Positions 18,350 to 27,293 are shown, numbered from the stretch's first letter. The stretch: DNA of 62,477 bases from an uncultured Alteromonadales bacterium (GCA_937864365.1 CALMJT010000012.1:1-62477), one strand, 5' to 3'. The notes: a model not told the origin generated them from the sequence alone. A program made the numbers and translations.

Positions 18350-19468
18350 ATGACTAAATCTCGTTCCGAACAAGTCTCCATCGACGACACTCCGTTTTAT
18401 CACTGCATGGTTCGCTGTGTGCGCCGCGCTTTTTTGTGTGGTGACGACTATGAAACCGGTGAGAATTTCGATCACCGTAAACAGTGGCTGGTTTCCCGTC
18501 TTCGTTTTTTATCCTATGTTTACGCTATCGATATTTGTGCTTACGCGGTGATGAGTAATCATTACCACGTGGTTTTGCATGTTGATAAAGCGCGTGCTGA
18601 AACTTGGAGTTTGGATGATGTGGTCGAGCGTTGGTTGCAGTTGTACAAAGGCGATAAATTAATTCAAAAATGGATTGCTTTTTGTGCTGAAATGTCTAAG
18701 GCAGAGCTTAAAAAAGCTGAAGAAATTATCGAACAATGGCGCGAACGATTAACGTCAATCAGTTGGTTTATGCGCGGCGTGAATGAAACTATTGCTCGCA
18801 TGGCTAATGAAGAGGACAATTGCAAAGGTCGATTTTGGGAAGGGCGCTTTAAATCGCAGGCATTGCTTGATGAACAAGCACTATTAACCTGCATGGCCTA
18901 TGTTGATTTAAATCCAGTCCGTGCAGGTATCGCCGATGATTTAATCGATAGTGATTTTACCTCTATTCAGCAGCGTATTTTTGATTTTGTCAGTGCAAAA
19001 AATAAAGCTGAAAAAAATTCAGAGCTAGACCAAAATGCAGATAATCAAGCACAACAGATTGGTCTTAAATTAACAAAAAGTAATCAAAAACGAATCCAGT
19101 CAAAAATTAAAAAACAACAGAAAATAGAAAAATTACTTCAATTAGAATCCTTACCAAAATCTCACCTAAAACCACTTCACGGCAGTGTGCATACCGATAT
19201 TGCCGAGGCTATTCCAATTACATTTGCTGATTATCTAGAGCTGGTCGAAACCACCGGGCAATGTATTCGTGATGACAAGCGTGGTTTTATATCCAATACA
19301 TCCGAAAAAGCTATTCACGCTCTTGGACTTAATCCCGAACAGTGGATTATGCATGTTAAAAATTTCTCATCTTTATATGCATCAAATGCTGGCTCAAAAG
19401 AAACCTTAAAAACCAAATCCTCAAAAGATAACAAGTGTTGGTATAAAGGAATTGGTTTGATTGTTTAA
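18350..19468 (+). CDS. REP-associated tyrosine transposase (Y1/TnpA-REP family, RAYT-like)
   Basis: 372 aa. The N-terminal half has the Y1 single-strand nuclease signature: [15 protein letters not shown], then MSNHYHVVLHVD with the HUH-type metal-binding His pair, and GRFWEGRFKSQALLDEQALL with MAYVDLNPVRAGI near 175-200. These are hallmarks of the large gammaproteobacterial RAYT-like transposases. A Lys/Gln-rich linker and a C-terminal extension follow (about 210-372). Such enzymes are single-copy and associated with short palindromic repeats. Here 31-bp repeats precede it, with a fragment of a related copy upstream. The frame is intact. Confidence 0.9.
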   Translation: MTKSRSEQVSIDDTPFYHCMVRCVRRAFLCGDDYETGENFDHRKQWLVSRLRFLSYVYAIDICAYAVMSNHYHVVLHVDKARAETWSLDDVVERWLQLYKGDKLIQKWIAFCAEMSKAELKKAEEIIEQWRERLTSISWFMRGVNETIARMANEEDNCKGRFWEGRFKSQALLDEQALLTCMAYVDLNPVRAGIADDLIDSDFTSIQQRIFDFVSAKNKAEKNSELDQNADNQAQQIGLKLTKSNQKRIQSKIKKQQKIEKLLQLESLPKSHLKPLHGSVHTDIAEAIPITFADYLELVETTGQCIRDDKRGFISNTSEKAIHALGLNPEQWIMHVKNFSSLYASNAGSKETLKTKSSKDNKCWYKGIGLIV

Positions 19469-19487
19469 TCAGTTACAATCTTTAAAA

Positions 19488-20798
19488 TTAATCAGTTAAC
19501 TTTCCGTTTTCCAGTAAATGTTGGTATCGCTTTTTAAGATCATCGATGTCTTTCGATTGCCAGTCGTCACCTTTTGCGCCGTCGATTACTAATCTAGCTT
19601 GTTGAGTTATATGCTCCCGACGATTTGTATCTTTAGCGACGGTGTATATAGAATCTAATGCTTCTAATAAGCGAATTGCTACCGAGGGTATATTGCGGCC
19701 GTTTTGTCTTATTTGGTTGAAAGCTGCGTCTAGTAAGCCGACGAAATCAATTTCTTGGCGAATTAAGCGAATATTGTTGGTGCTGTCAAAGCGGTAGATA
19801 CCGATCAGTGGTTTATCGGCGATTTGTCTTAAACCACTGCCAAGCCAATCGATACACGAAATAGCCGTGTGCGGATCATTAATTCCCGGCGATAAAGCAC
19901 GTACCGCTACTTCGACTAGCTGACTAATTCCGTATTCGGGGTCTTGATCATCGGTTCTGCAAAAGCCGATAACAAAGTATTTATCAAAGTTTTTCGCTGC
20001 ACCAATTGCCCATCGTTTAGCATGAACAAACGCCAAAGGTTCGCCAGCATTTACAAATTTACCGGGGCGATGGCAGAGTTTGATTATGCCATCATAACGT
20101 TTTAGCTGTTGAACGATTCGAATTTCATCAATGGCTTGCAGGTAACCACTACGATGGGATTCGATGGTAAAGGTTTCTGATAAAGGCCATTGGTCTGGAT
20201 CGGGAGCGTTTTTTATCTTGTGCTCAGAGTCATCAATAAGACGTCGAATAGAGATCATTGTGTCGTTGGCCACGACGCGAACAACGTGTTCCGCACGGAT
20301 GGTGGAGCTGACGTGATGAATAAAATAAATCAGTACAAAAATACTTACAATCGCTAATAACAGACCAATGGAGGCCGATGCTGCGGGTGGATAGCCCACA
20401 ATGCCATTAACGTTTCCTAAAGCCAGTAAACAATATAAAAACGTCGAAACAAACGTACCTAAAACCACCTGATTGCCCTTGTCTCGCATAAAGTTCATTA
20501 ACAATCTAGGGCCAAATTGCGAAGATGCTAACGACAAAGCAACCATGGTGATAGAAAAACTGACGCCCGCGACGGTAATCATCGATCCGGCTACGGTAGA
20601 AAGTAAGGTACGCGCACCTTCAAGATCGCCTTGATAAATTAACCAAGTGGGCCAATGTTTATGGGCTTGATGATGATAAAGCTCATCCAACCAACTCGCT
20701 AATACTGCCAAGCCAAAGGCTGTCAAACTCATTAATGACGGCAAAAACCAAAGGCTTTCTCGCAACCGATACAATAAATTGAGTAGCTGAATGGTCAA
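19488..20798 (-). CDS. DUF2254 integral membrane protein
   Basis: 436 aa. Membrane helices are visible near 15-40, 65-90, 105-130 and 140-165. A soluble domain follows, with SPGINDPHTAISCIDWLG, the conserved stretch of DUF2254 proteins. The family's function is not known. It is monocistronic, with its stop about 20 bp from the end of the convergent transposase gene. The start at 20798 has MTIQLLNLLYRLRESLWF and leads straight into the first helix. Confidence 0.85.
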   Translation of the reverse strand: MTIQLLNLLYRLRESLWFLPSLMSLTAFGLAVLASWLDELYHHQAHKHWPTWLIYQGDLEGARTLLSTVAGSMITVAGVSFSITMVALSLASSQFGPRLLMNFMRDKGNQVVLGTFVSTFLYCLLALGNVNGIVGYPPAASASIGLLLAIVSIFVLIYFIHHVSSTIRAEHVVRVVANDTMISIRRLIDDSEHKIKNAPDPDQWPLSETFTIESHRSGYLQAIDEIRIVQQLKRYDGIIKLCHRPGKFVNAGEPLAFVHAKRWAIGAAKNFDKYFVIGFCRTDDQDPEYGISQLVEVAVRALSPGINDPHTAISCIDWLGSGLRQIADKPLIGIYRFDSTNNIRLIRQEIDFVGLLDAAFNQIRQNGRNIPSVAIRLLEALDSIYTVAKDTNRREHITQQARLVIDGAKGDDWQSKDIDDLKKRYQHLLENGKLTD

Positions 20799-21540
20799 AA
20801 TATTTCTCCAAATATTGACTCTACAATGTCTTTCGTTTTATTCATCGACTTGCTATTCAAAACGTTTAAGCTTAATACCGACGATGACTTGTTTTCATTG
20901 TTACATTTGAAGAGTTAAATTACATCATTCGCGTCAGAAAATGTGCTCAAATTCATCTTTACAAAGTTTTTTAAGAGGTAGTAAGGCCTAAAAGAGCGTT
21001 GACATATTTTGACGAATATATACTAGCGAATTTAATTTTTGCGCCTAATTTTTGTACGAATAAGTCGATGTCGATTCTTATTATTAGCAGCTTTTTAGTA
21101 CTTGCTAAAAAAACGGTAAGATTAATGTGTTAAATACTCCTATTCTAATTTTTAATTTTCGATTTGTAATTGATTTGTCGTTAATGCTGGATTGCCTTCA
21201 ATAATTTTTAGAATGATTTTATAGAAGTGGGTCAATTGAATTAAGTTGGTTCTAAAATATCCTATTGGTGTATTTAAATTTTGGTCTGTATTTTCAACTA
21301 TTAATTTAGTTATGACGGTTTTAATGTTCCCAAGTTAAATTCTATTGAGTTAATTTTATAAATTATTATTGCGTCTACGAATAGCTTTAATAAGGTTTCA
21401 GTTTGTGTTCGGCCGTTTTTCATTCTTGGTTAATATATAAGTCTTTAGTTTGCTCTCTTGACTTTCTTTGATTAATTGGCATTTTTGTACTTTTAAAATT
21501 GGATTTCTTTCGGTTGTATGACAGTATGGCTAAACTATTT
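20799..21540. other. Gene-free AT-rich stretch
   Basis: About 740 bp between the divergent DUF2254 gene and the repeat at 21541. I see no convincing coding frame, tRNA or terminator. The DUF2254 promoter must lie at its left end. Confidence 0.6.
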
Positions 21541-21692
21541 AGGAGTTTCTGATTAACTGTTCGGGGTTTAATCAGAGGATAAAAATGGAAGATACGATTT
21601 ACAATTTCGTCACAATTTCAATCACTTATAGCTCTTGAGATTGACGTTGCATGATTGTGTTGCTAGAAGCGCTAGTTAATTAGAATTTTCTT
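21541..21692 (+). repeat. Diverged copy of the dispersed palindromic repeat
   Basis: The layout of the full element is kept (CTGATTAACTGTTCGGGGTTTAATCAGAGG-type stem, ACAATTTCGTCACAATTTCAATCACTTA core) but with many substitutions, including in the last hairpin. It is probably an old copy. It lies 46 bp upstream of the DUF4124 gene. Confidence 0.75.
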
Positions 21693-21738
21693 TACTAGTA
21701 ATTGTGTACACGTACTTGAGAAAAATTGGTTAACTGTT

Positions 21739-22242
21739 ATGAGCTTAATGATTAAAGTTTTCTGTTGCTTACTTGTGCTAGGTTTTGCTGGGCTGTTTGT
21801 GCTTAAAAGCCCAGATGGCACGCCTTGGTTGTCGATCAGTGATTTTATGCCAGACACTCGTTCATTGGAGTCATCAATAAACGATCTTGTGCCTAATGTC
21901 TCTAGTGATGATGAACGCGATAGCGTGCCTGTCTACAAATGGCGTGATGCTCAAGGTAATTGGCAATTCTCAGATAAACCTCCAAAAGGTGTCGAAGCTG
22001 AATTAGTCACCGTTGATACAACCATTAATCGTAATTTATTACCGGCGCCAAATCGGAATATTGAAACATCTTCTACGACGACAAACAGTGGTGGAGCGAC
22101 CTTAATTAGCAATAACAGTTTATCACCCACGACTGTTGCTCCTACCGATATTCCAACGCTCATTGATGATGCTAGGAATGTTCAAGAATTAATAGATGAT
22201 CGTCAAGATCGACTAGATTCTGCGATAAACAAATCGGAATAA
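21739..22242 (+). CDS. DUF4124-domain membrane-anchored protein
   Basis: 167 aa. An N-terminal hydrophobic segment (about 4-21) is an anchor or uncleaved signal. YKWRDAQGNWQFSDKPP at about 66-82 is the core of the DUF4124 motif (a small WxDxxGxxxFSDxPP beta fold seen in envelope proteins of gammaproteobacteria). The rest is a low-complexity Ser/Thr/Asn linker and a helical tail. Its role is unknown. It stands alone between two repeats. Confidence 0.8.
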   Translation: MSLMIKVFCCLLVLGFAGLFVLKSPDGTPWLSISDFMPDTRSLESSINDLVPNVSSDDERDSVPVYKWRDAQGNWQFSDKPPKGVEAELVTVDTTINRNLLPAPNRNIETSSTTTNSGGATLISNNSLSPTTVAPTDIPTLIDDARNVQELIDDRQDRLDSAINKSE

Positions 22243-22428
22243 TATTGTCAGAAGCTAAAAAAATATTGCAAAATACTTACTGAGCCTGGTGCTTAGGTAA
22301 GATTGTTGTGATTTTAAAAAATTACAATGGCGGAAATTTTAATTAAAGATAATTGATTGATATTAATCTATTGCGATTTTGTCTTTTCAGTATGTTCAAC
22401 ATTCGCTCATTTAAATGGAGTGGAAATC

Positions 22429-22470
22429 GGAATCTCTGATTAAACCAAGGGTGAGTTAATCAGAGATTCT
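22429..22470. repeat. Solo terminal hairpin of the dispersed repeat
   Basis: GGAATCTCTGATTAAACC and GAGTTAATCAGAGATTC form one long stem-loop matching only the first hairpin of the element. The central GAAATTG-rich part is missing. It lies between the convergent DUF4124 and protease genes. Confidence 0.75.
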
Positions 22471-22515
22471 TATAGTAATTGATAAGAATAAGAAAAAATA
22501 CTTAGCGTGCTAATT

Positions 22516-22543
22516 AAGGTTGGACTCGTAAAAATCCAACCTT
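22516..22543 (-). terminator. Stem-loop after the aspartyl protease gene
   Basis: AAGGTTGGA and TCCAACCTT form a perfect 9-bp stem with a 10-nt loop, 29 bp past the protease stop codon on the minus strand. The following bases (AATTAGC) are not a good U-tract, so termination is plausible but weak. Confidence 0.45.
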
Positions 22544-22571
22544 TGGCCAATTATGCTCTATTTAGTACTAT

Positions 22572-23840
22572 TTACAATCTATCCATTAATTCAAGATCTT
22601 CACAATAGCGTTCTGATTCTCTCATCCAACAAATATTAACCGAATCTGCTTGAGAGGATAATAGCTCGCTAAATTTGGCCCTATTTTCTGGCGTTGCAGG
22701 TTCATTGTTAAAAGACAGGATAATATCGCTTACTCTCAAATTTGGCTGCCTCTCAGTAAGTTTCTCATCTGTTGTTTTTACAATGTAACCGTCTTTATGT
22801 ATTAGCGTTCCTAACCCAGACCGGCCAGCTGTAATAGGTGCACCAAATGTATTATTAGGTTTAATTAACATGTAGCCGCTTTGATAATTAAATATTACGT
22901 TAAATTTAGAAAATAATCCCATACCAATGGCGCCGTGAATACCTGAATTTCTTTCGCTTGGAGCAACGCCAACATCTGTAAAAGTACCTACAAGCTCTTT
23001 TACTTGGAAGCCACCGATATCAACGTAGGAGACCAAGCCCTTCTGGGTTTCATAGATACCATTGAAACCACGTGACTCTGAGGTGTATTGCTCTTCTGGG
23101 AGTTCAATTTTGTCATGCGCGCTAGGCGAAAGGCTAATTACACCGTTCGAACCTGTATCAAGAAGAAATTTGAGTTCTAATGGTAAATTTTGGCCTTTTA
23201 GCAATACCTTACTTTGTACGTAAATAGTTCCACCGGATATTTCTAGAGGTACTTTTACCCATCCATTATTTAACCTATCGTGGGAGATGTTTTCAAACTC
23301 ATCGTTCTCGTAGAGGGTAATGAGAGACCGATCATGATTAATTTCTACTACAAGGAAATTAAAAAGATCGTATCCAAGAACTCCGTCAAAAAAAACTTCA
23401 TCTAAACTTTCGAAAAAAGGTGTATTCGCTAATGTGGCAGTAATAATGGTTTTATTCTTTAACACTATATCACCAGTGCCAATATCCACGTTGTGAATAA
23501 AACTACCCTTGGAGCCTTCTCCATTCCCGCTACCAGATATGGTAATTTTACCTTGTGAGGTCAAATTTAGATCAGTGGTTTGGTGAGACTCTAGCAGCGC
23601 AGAAGCTGCTGCCCCTGTATCTAATGCAAATCCCAATTCTTTACCCTCATTTAAAGTAATGGGTATCACAATCTTATTATCGATATTTTTGAAAGGAATG
23701 TGGGTTACCCTGCTATCCGTAAGCCATTCGGTAGTATCGTTACTGCTAGATTCCTTCCATTGTTTGTAATCACGATTTACACAGCCTGCTAACATTACTA
23801 CACATGTTAATATCGATAATCCACTACTGATTTTTTTCAT
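22572..23840 (-). CDS. Lipoprotein with two aspartyl-protease DTG lobes and a C-terminal PDZ domain
   Basis: 422 aa. The signal peptide ends in a lipobox, VVMLAGC, so it is a lipoprotein; the next residues are NRDY. Two retropepsin-like motifs are present in one chain: GFALDTGAAASALL (about 72-85) and LKFLLDTGSNGVISL (about 223-237), each followed by a Gly-rich strand (GVLGYDLF; GAIGMGLFSKFNV). The last 90 residues resemble a PDZ domain (GLGTLIHKDGYIVK...LRVSDIILSFN). Family proteins are usually single-lobed and dimerise, so two lobes here could form a pepsin-like cleft. An envelope protease role is likely; the substrate is unknown. Confidence 0.82.
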   Translation of the reverse strand: MKKISSGLSILTCVVMLAGCVNRDYKQWKESSSNDTTEWLTDSRVTHIPFKNIDNKIVIPITLNEGKELGFALDTGAAASALLESHQTTDLNLTSQGKITISGSGNGEGSKGSFIHNVDIGTGDIVLKNKTIITATLANTPFFESLDEVFFDGVLGYDLFNFLVVEINHDRSLITLYENDEFENISHDRLNNGWVKVPLEISGGTIYVQSKVLLKGQNLPLELKFLLDTGSNGVISLSPSAHDKIELPEEQYTSESRGFNGIYETQKGLVSYVDIGGFQVKELVGTFTDVGVAPSERNSGIHGAIGMGLFSKFNVIFNYQSGYMLIKPNNTFGAPITAGRSGLGTLIHKDGYIVKTTDEKLTERQPNLRVSDIILSFNNEPATPENRAKFSELLSSQADSVNICWMRESERYCEDLELMDRL

Positions 23841-24468
23841 TTATTCAGGTCTCTAATTATAAGAAAAAAGGTTGTTTTGAGTTTTTAAGTGAGTTTTTAT
23901 GATTGATTCAATAAAACAGATCGTGATCAATGTGAGCTCATCCTTTTGAGTTTCTCACGTTAAATGGTCATAAAAATTTAACGTTGAAAGAATTAATTAA
24001 TTTTTCTTTTTTGTGATAATGCTTAAGCATTAGTTTTGTGTCTTAAATTACTATGTTGTTAAATAAATAGGATAAATCTAGAGTGATAAACTTTTTTATT
24101 AGTGTTAATTTGATGCGCTTTAATGAATGAGATATTTTGAATATTCCGTCAATCAGGCTTAATCAAAACTGAATGTACAAAAATGTGAGAAGCTGATTTT
24201 GATGACGTTTTAACCGTGTGAGGTTGTTCTGAATAAACCGAGATGAGGTGAGTGTTAAACGTTTAGAGTGAATAAAAATAACGAGTTTAAAAAATTAATT
24301 AAAAGAAGAGTTGTAAGTGGCCTGATGAGTTTAGTGTTTCTGAAAGATCTAGCGGTGTTGCCAATGGTAAGAACGACGAGATTAGAATTGCGGTTGTGTT
24401 GGAAGTCAAAGTTTGATTGTTTTATTAACTTAAGTGTGAAGTAATTAGAGGTTGGCACAAATAGTTTA
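23841..24468. other. Gene-free AT-rich stretch
   Basis: About 630 bp upstream of the protease gene. No convincing gene, RNA or repeat is seen. The minus-strand protease promoter should lie near 23850-23950. Confidence 0.55.
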
Positions 24469-24469
24469 A

Positions 24470-24512
24470 AAAGCTGATATTGATTACTCACTAATATCAG
24501 CTTTGTTTTTTA
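24470..24512 (-). terminator. Rho-independent terminator, probably bidirectional
   Basis: AGCTGATATT (24472-24481) and AATATCAGCT (24493-24502) form a 10-bp stem. On the minus strand it is followed by TTTTTAAAC, directly after the stop codon of the gene at 24510. On the plus strand it is followed by TTGTTTTTTAG, so it could work both ways. Confidence 0.8.
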
Positions 24513-25751
24513 GTTACAGCTTTCTATCACTCCAGGATAGGGATTTAATTGATTGTCACAGGATATTTGTGCAATGGATTCTAGTCGTGCTACGGCATTC
24601 ACTATTTTTAACGTTTCGGCAATATTTTTCATTAGTGGTTCGGGATTCTTAACAATTGCCTCCAGATTATTTAGCTGAGCAAACAATTGCAGTTCTCTGT
24701 ATGTGGCTTTGAGAGCGGCAAGAGTTGTTTGGTCGCTGGTATCGAGTTGGTCGTAGTCGGTAGCTTGTTCGTAAGCGTGGCGTAATACGTGAATATCTTG
24801 GGCGCACTGTTCGTTACTTAAATCTGCTAACCAAAAATTACCGTTAATACCAGGGCCTGTTAGTGAACTGCTGTCTAGGCAAATATGGTGTGAGATTCGA
24901 TCTTGCAGTACGTGTAAATAAACACCTATTCGCGCCTCTTTTGCGATGTCTATTCCCACATGTTGATCAAAATCATCGGCATATACCTTTGGTAAACCAT
25001 TGTTTGGGCTACCTTGTTGAATAATTTGTGTTCCGGTTGAGCTGGATATTTGATTCGATCCTCCTTGTAGATTACGTATGGCAATAGCCAGATCGGCATC
25101 GTGTCCTAAGCTGGTTTTATAGCAACCAACTCCCGTAGCATAATCACCTTTGGCGGAGAGATTCGTAATACCGCCGGTGCAAAACTGATCGATGGTTTGT
25201 CGGTAAGATGATAACGCCCAAAGCCGTACGTGGGTTAATAAAGGTTCTTCGTGGGGATTATTTTTATCGGGTTCTAAACCGTTTTCGGCGCCATTAGCGG
25301 GTGTTACAAAATGCAGTAGATTACCGCCAGAAATAAAATTGCCACGATTTAAACCGTTAATATTGGCGGTATCTGAATACTCGCCACCTAAGGGTTCACC
25401 CAATAAATTACGGGCAGTATAAACGCCGTGATCCATTGCTTGATTGTAGCTGGCAATGCTAAATGCCTGATCTTTGTTAAAACCCACTGCTTGCGCTAAT
25501 AAATAGGTAGCGTCTGAATGCAGGCTGCTGCGTAAAATATCGGTATTTTCTCCAGCTTGCATGGCATCTAACAGAACTTCATTGGCGCATTGAGTATCAT
25601 TATCTGGATTATCATCAAGACATGGGTCGGGTAATTGATAGCAATTAATTACGGTTTGATCGAAGGTTGGGAAATAACAAACGTCATCGCCAAATGCATA
25701 TACATTAGCGCTGAGTATTACGCTTGTGAGAGCCATTTTTTTCTTCATCAT
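24510..25751 (-). CDS. Unrecognised secreted, mostly helical protein
   Basis: 413 aa with a signal peptide (about 1-19, ending VYA). The mature part has paired cysteines in the first 60 residues (DDVCYFPTFDQTVINCY, DPCLDDNPDNDTQC). It also has spaced His residues in helical contexts: AMDHGVY, NPHEEPLLTHVR, LGHDADLAIAI, FDQHVGID, YLHVLQDRISHHIC. This His pattern recalls zinc-dependent phospholipase C / S1-P1 nuclease-like all-helical enzymes, but I cannot establish homology. The gene stands alone, with its own terminator. Function unknown. Confidence 0.7.
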   Translation of the reverse strand: MMKKKMALTSVILSANVYAFGDDVCYFPTFDQTVINCYQLPDPCLDDNPDNDTQCANEVLLDAMQAGENTDILRSSLHSDATYLLAQAVGFNKDQAFSIASYNQAMDHGVYTARNLLGEPLGGEYSDTANINGLNRGNFISGGNLLHFVTPANGAENGLEPDKNNPHEEPLLTHVRLWALSSYRQTIDQFCTGGITNLSAKGDYATGVGCYKTSLGHDADLAIAIRNLQGGSNQISSSTGTQIIQQGSPNNGLPKVYADDFDQHVGIDIAKEARIGVYLHVLQDRISHHICLDSSSLTGPGINGNFWLADLSNEQCAQDIHVLRHAYEQATDYDQLDTSDQTTLAALKATYRELQLFAQLNNLEAIVKNPEPLMKNIAETLKIVNAVARLESIAQISCDNQLNPYPGVIESCN

Positions 25752-25869
25752 ATTTTTCTTCCGAATTAAATAATTTATGGAAATTGATTTTTATTATCCC
25801 AGTATAAAACGTTAAGCCATGAAAGTTGGTTTACATAAGAAGTTTAATTAAGTTTGAATATAAAAATTT

Positions 25870-26170
25870 TTGGCTGGAATAGCTAAACCGACGATTGAGT
25901 CTGCTCTAAAATTTAAGCACACAGGAAAAAGCCAGTTAACACTCGGGCAGCTAGGTGGTAAATTGTTAAATGTTTTGTCGTTGGAACAACTGTTTAAGCG
26001 GCGGAAGAGGTTTTTTGAGGGACAATCGAATACGATTATTGGCTATTTTATCGGAGTTATTCGAGGAAGTTGAAGTGGATGAAAGTTATTTGGTTGATGT
26101 ACTTAAAAGCGCGAGAACTCTAGAGAGCGGCGGTAAACGAGCAGTTTTTGTCAATTTCGCCGTCTAATTA
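25870..26170 (+). pseudogene. Degraded IS1595/ISXO2-like transposase remnant
   Basis: Two overlapping frames together give a transposase-like sequence. The first reads GIAKPTIESALKFKHTGKSQ up to about 26073. After a +1 shift the second reads LFEEVEVDESYL, the first catalytic Asp region of IS1595-family DDE transposases (EVEVDESYFGG in intact ones), followed by GGKRAVFVNFAV, which resembles the GKxxVFG strand. The C-terminal two thirds is missing and the frame is broken, so the gene is dead. A full dispersed repeat begins about 30 bp downstream. Confidence 0.7.
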
Positions 26171-26201
26171 AATTATTAATGAGTTAATTAACGGTTACTA
26201 T

Positions 26202-26354
26202 AGGAAACTCTGATTAACCTAGAGTTTCCTGCGACACAAGGATGTGTCGCCAATTTCAAGAACTGTAAGTGATTGAAATTGTGAAGAAATTGGAAATCGC
26301 ATTTTTAATTTCTGCTCTCTGATTAAATCACGGATGAGTTAATCAGAGATTCCT
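26202..26354 (-). repeat. Full-length dispersed palindromic repeat, reverse orientation
   Basis: 153 bp, reverse complement of the 33109 layout. It starts AGGAAACTCTGATTAACCT, has the GCGACACAAGGATGTGTCGC hairpin and ends TTAATCAGAGATTCCT. Flanks are TAT on the left and ATAG on the right, compatible with an AT/TA 2-bp target duplication. Confidence 0.9.
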
Positions 26355-26392
26355 ATAGATATTTAAAACGAATAGTTACGGTAAGGATACTC

Positions 26393-26426
26393 AAAAAACT
26401 CTGATTAATTAAAAAATTAACCAGAG
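26393..26426 (-). terminator. Terminator after the gene at 26490, built from repeat-like sequence
   Basis: CTCTGATTAATT (26399-26410) and AATTAACCAGAG (26415-26426) pair with one mismatch. On the minus strand the stem is followed by TTTTTTGAG. The stem sequence is the same CTCTGATTAA motif as the ends of the dispersed repeat. Confidence 0.7.
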
Positions 26427-26489
26427 CTTTTAGGCTTTGTTGTTGCAATTTAATTCTGTTATGTACTTTGTTTGTTTGCGAGTGTTAAC

Positions 26490-26990
26490 TCAGCTTTCTG
26501 TGGTTTTAACCATCGCATGTAATTTAATATTTTGAGCAGAAATTTCTCGCTCTACATCTTCTACAAAATCAACCATGCCTGCAAGAATGGCTTTGTTGTA
26601 TTCTTCGTCACTGTTTTCAAGCTCGGTTTTAGCTGCCATCATATCGGCCAGGGCTGATTTTGATTTAGCCATTAGTGTGTCTAGGTGAGCCAGTTTTTTC
26701 TTAGTCATTTCCATAACTTCTTCAGAGGCGTCGGATTTTGTGCCTTCTTCAACGGCTTTGCGGAAATCGCGAATGTTTGAGTCGTATTCGTTGATGGCAT
26801 CGAAAGAGCGATGAACAATGGCATTTAATTTAATGACAGTTTCACGAGTAAATGCTGGTTTAAAATCTTGTGGTAGTAGTTCAACAATTTGCTTGCGCGC
26901 AACTGTATTGCTTGCTTCTTCTGCAATAACAGAGTGAGCGGTAAAACCTGTGGTGACCAATACTAAAATAAATAATTTGATAAATTTCAT
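26490..26990 (-). CDS. Small secreted helical protein of unknown function
   Basis: 166 aa from the ATG at 26990, which has AGGG 9 bases upstream; a TTG two codons earlier is less likely. Signal peptide about 1-23 (KLFILVLVTTGFTAHSVIA). The mature part is highly charged and helical, with heptad-like stretches (EEVMEMTKKKLAHLDTLMAK, VDFVEDVEREISAQNIKLHA), suggesting a periplasmic coiled-coil bundle. No cysteines or catalytic motifs are seen. It is flanked by repeats on both sides and has its own terminator. Not recognised. Confidence 0.7.
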   Translation of the reverse strand: MKFIKLFILVLVTTGFTAHSVIAEEASNTVARKQIVELLPQDFKPAFTRETVIKLNAIVHRSFDAINEYDSNIRDFRKAVEEGTKSDASEEVMEMTKKKLAHLDTLMAKSKSALADMMAAKTELENSDEEYNKAILAGMVDFVEDVEREISAQNIKLHAMVKTTES

Positions 26991-27046
26991 AATCAAAAGC
27001 CCTGAATAGCATATTGATGTCGAATATGTGGTTTAAAACGTATAAA

Positions 27047-27201
27047 AATCTCTGATTAACGCCTTTCTAATTAACGGTTTAATCAGAATAGAGAAATTGA
27101 AAACGTGCTTTCAAAATTAGTCTCGATTTCAATACTTCATCATTATTGATAATTGGCGGCGCATTTTGTGTCTACAGAAGTTTGTGTTAATCAAAGTTCC
27201 T
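27047..27201 (+). repeat. Diverged full-length dispersed palindromic repeat
   Basis: Same layout as the 33109 copy (CTCTGATTAAC ... TTTAATCAGA, GAAATTGAAAACGTGCTTTC, ending GTGTTAATCAAAGTTCCTT), with several substitutions that weaken the hairpins. It lies just upstream of the secreted protein gene (26990) on the minus strand. Confidence 0.75.
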
Positions 27202-27204
27202 TAA

Positions 27205-27238
27205 AAATAAACCGACCTTGCCAAAAAACAAGGTCGGT
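27205..27238 (-). terminator. Rho-independent terminator of the haloperoxidase-like gene
   Basis: ACCGACCTTG (27211-27220) and CAAGGTCGGT (27229-27238) form a perfect 10-bp stem with an 8-nt loop. On the minus strand it is followed by TTATTTTTAAGG. It lies 55 bp past the stop codon at 27294. Confidence 0.8.
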
Positions 27239-27293
27239 ACTCGCGTCATTATAACTAAGATAAACAAGTCATAGTGTTACAATGATTTGATTC

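Noticed and set aside
24255-24491. Minus-strand frame of 78 residues
   Set aside because: It lies over a terminator, has no ribosome site and has an Asn/Leu/Phe-rich composition typical of AT-rich non-coding sequence.
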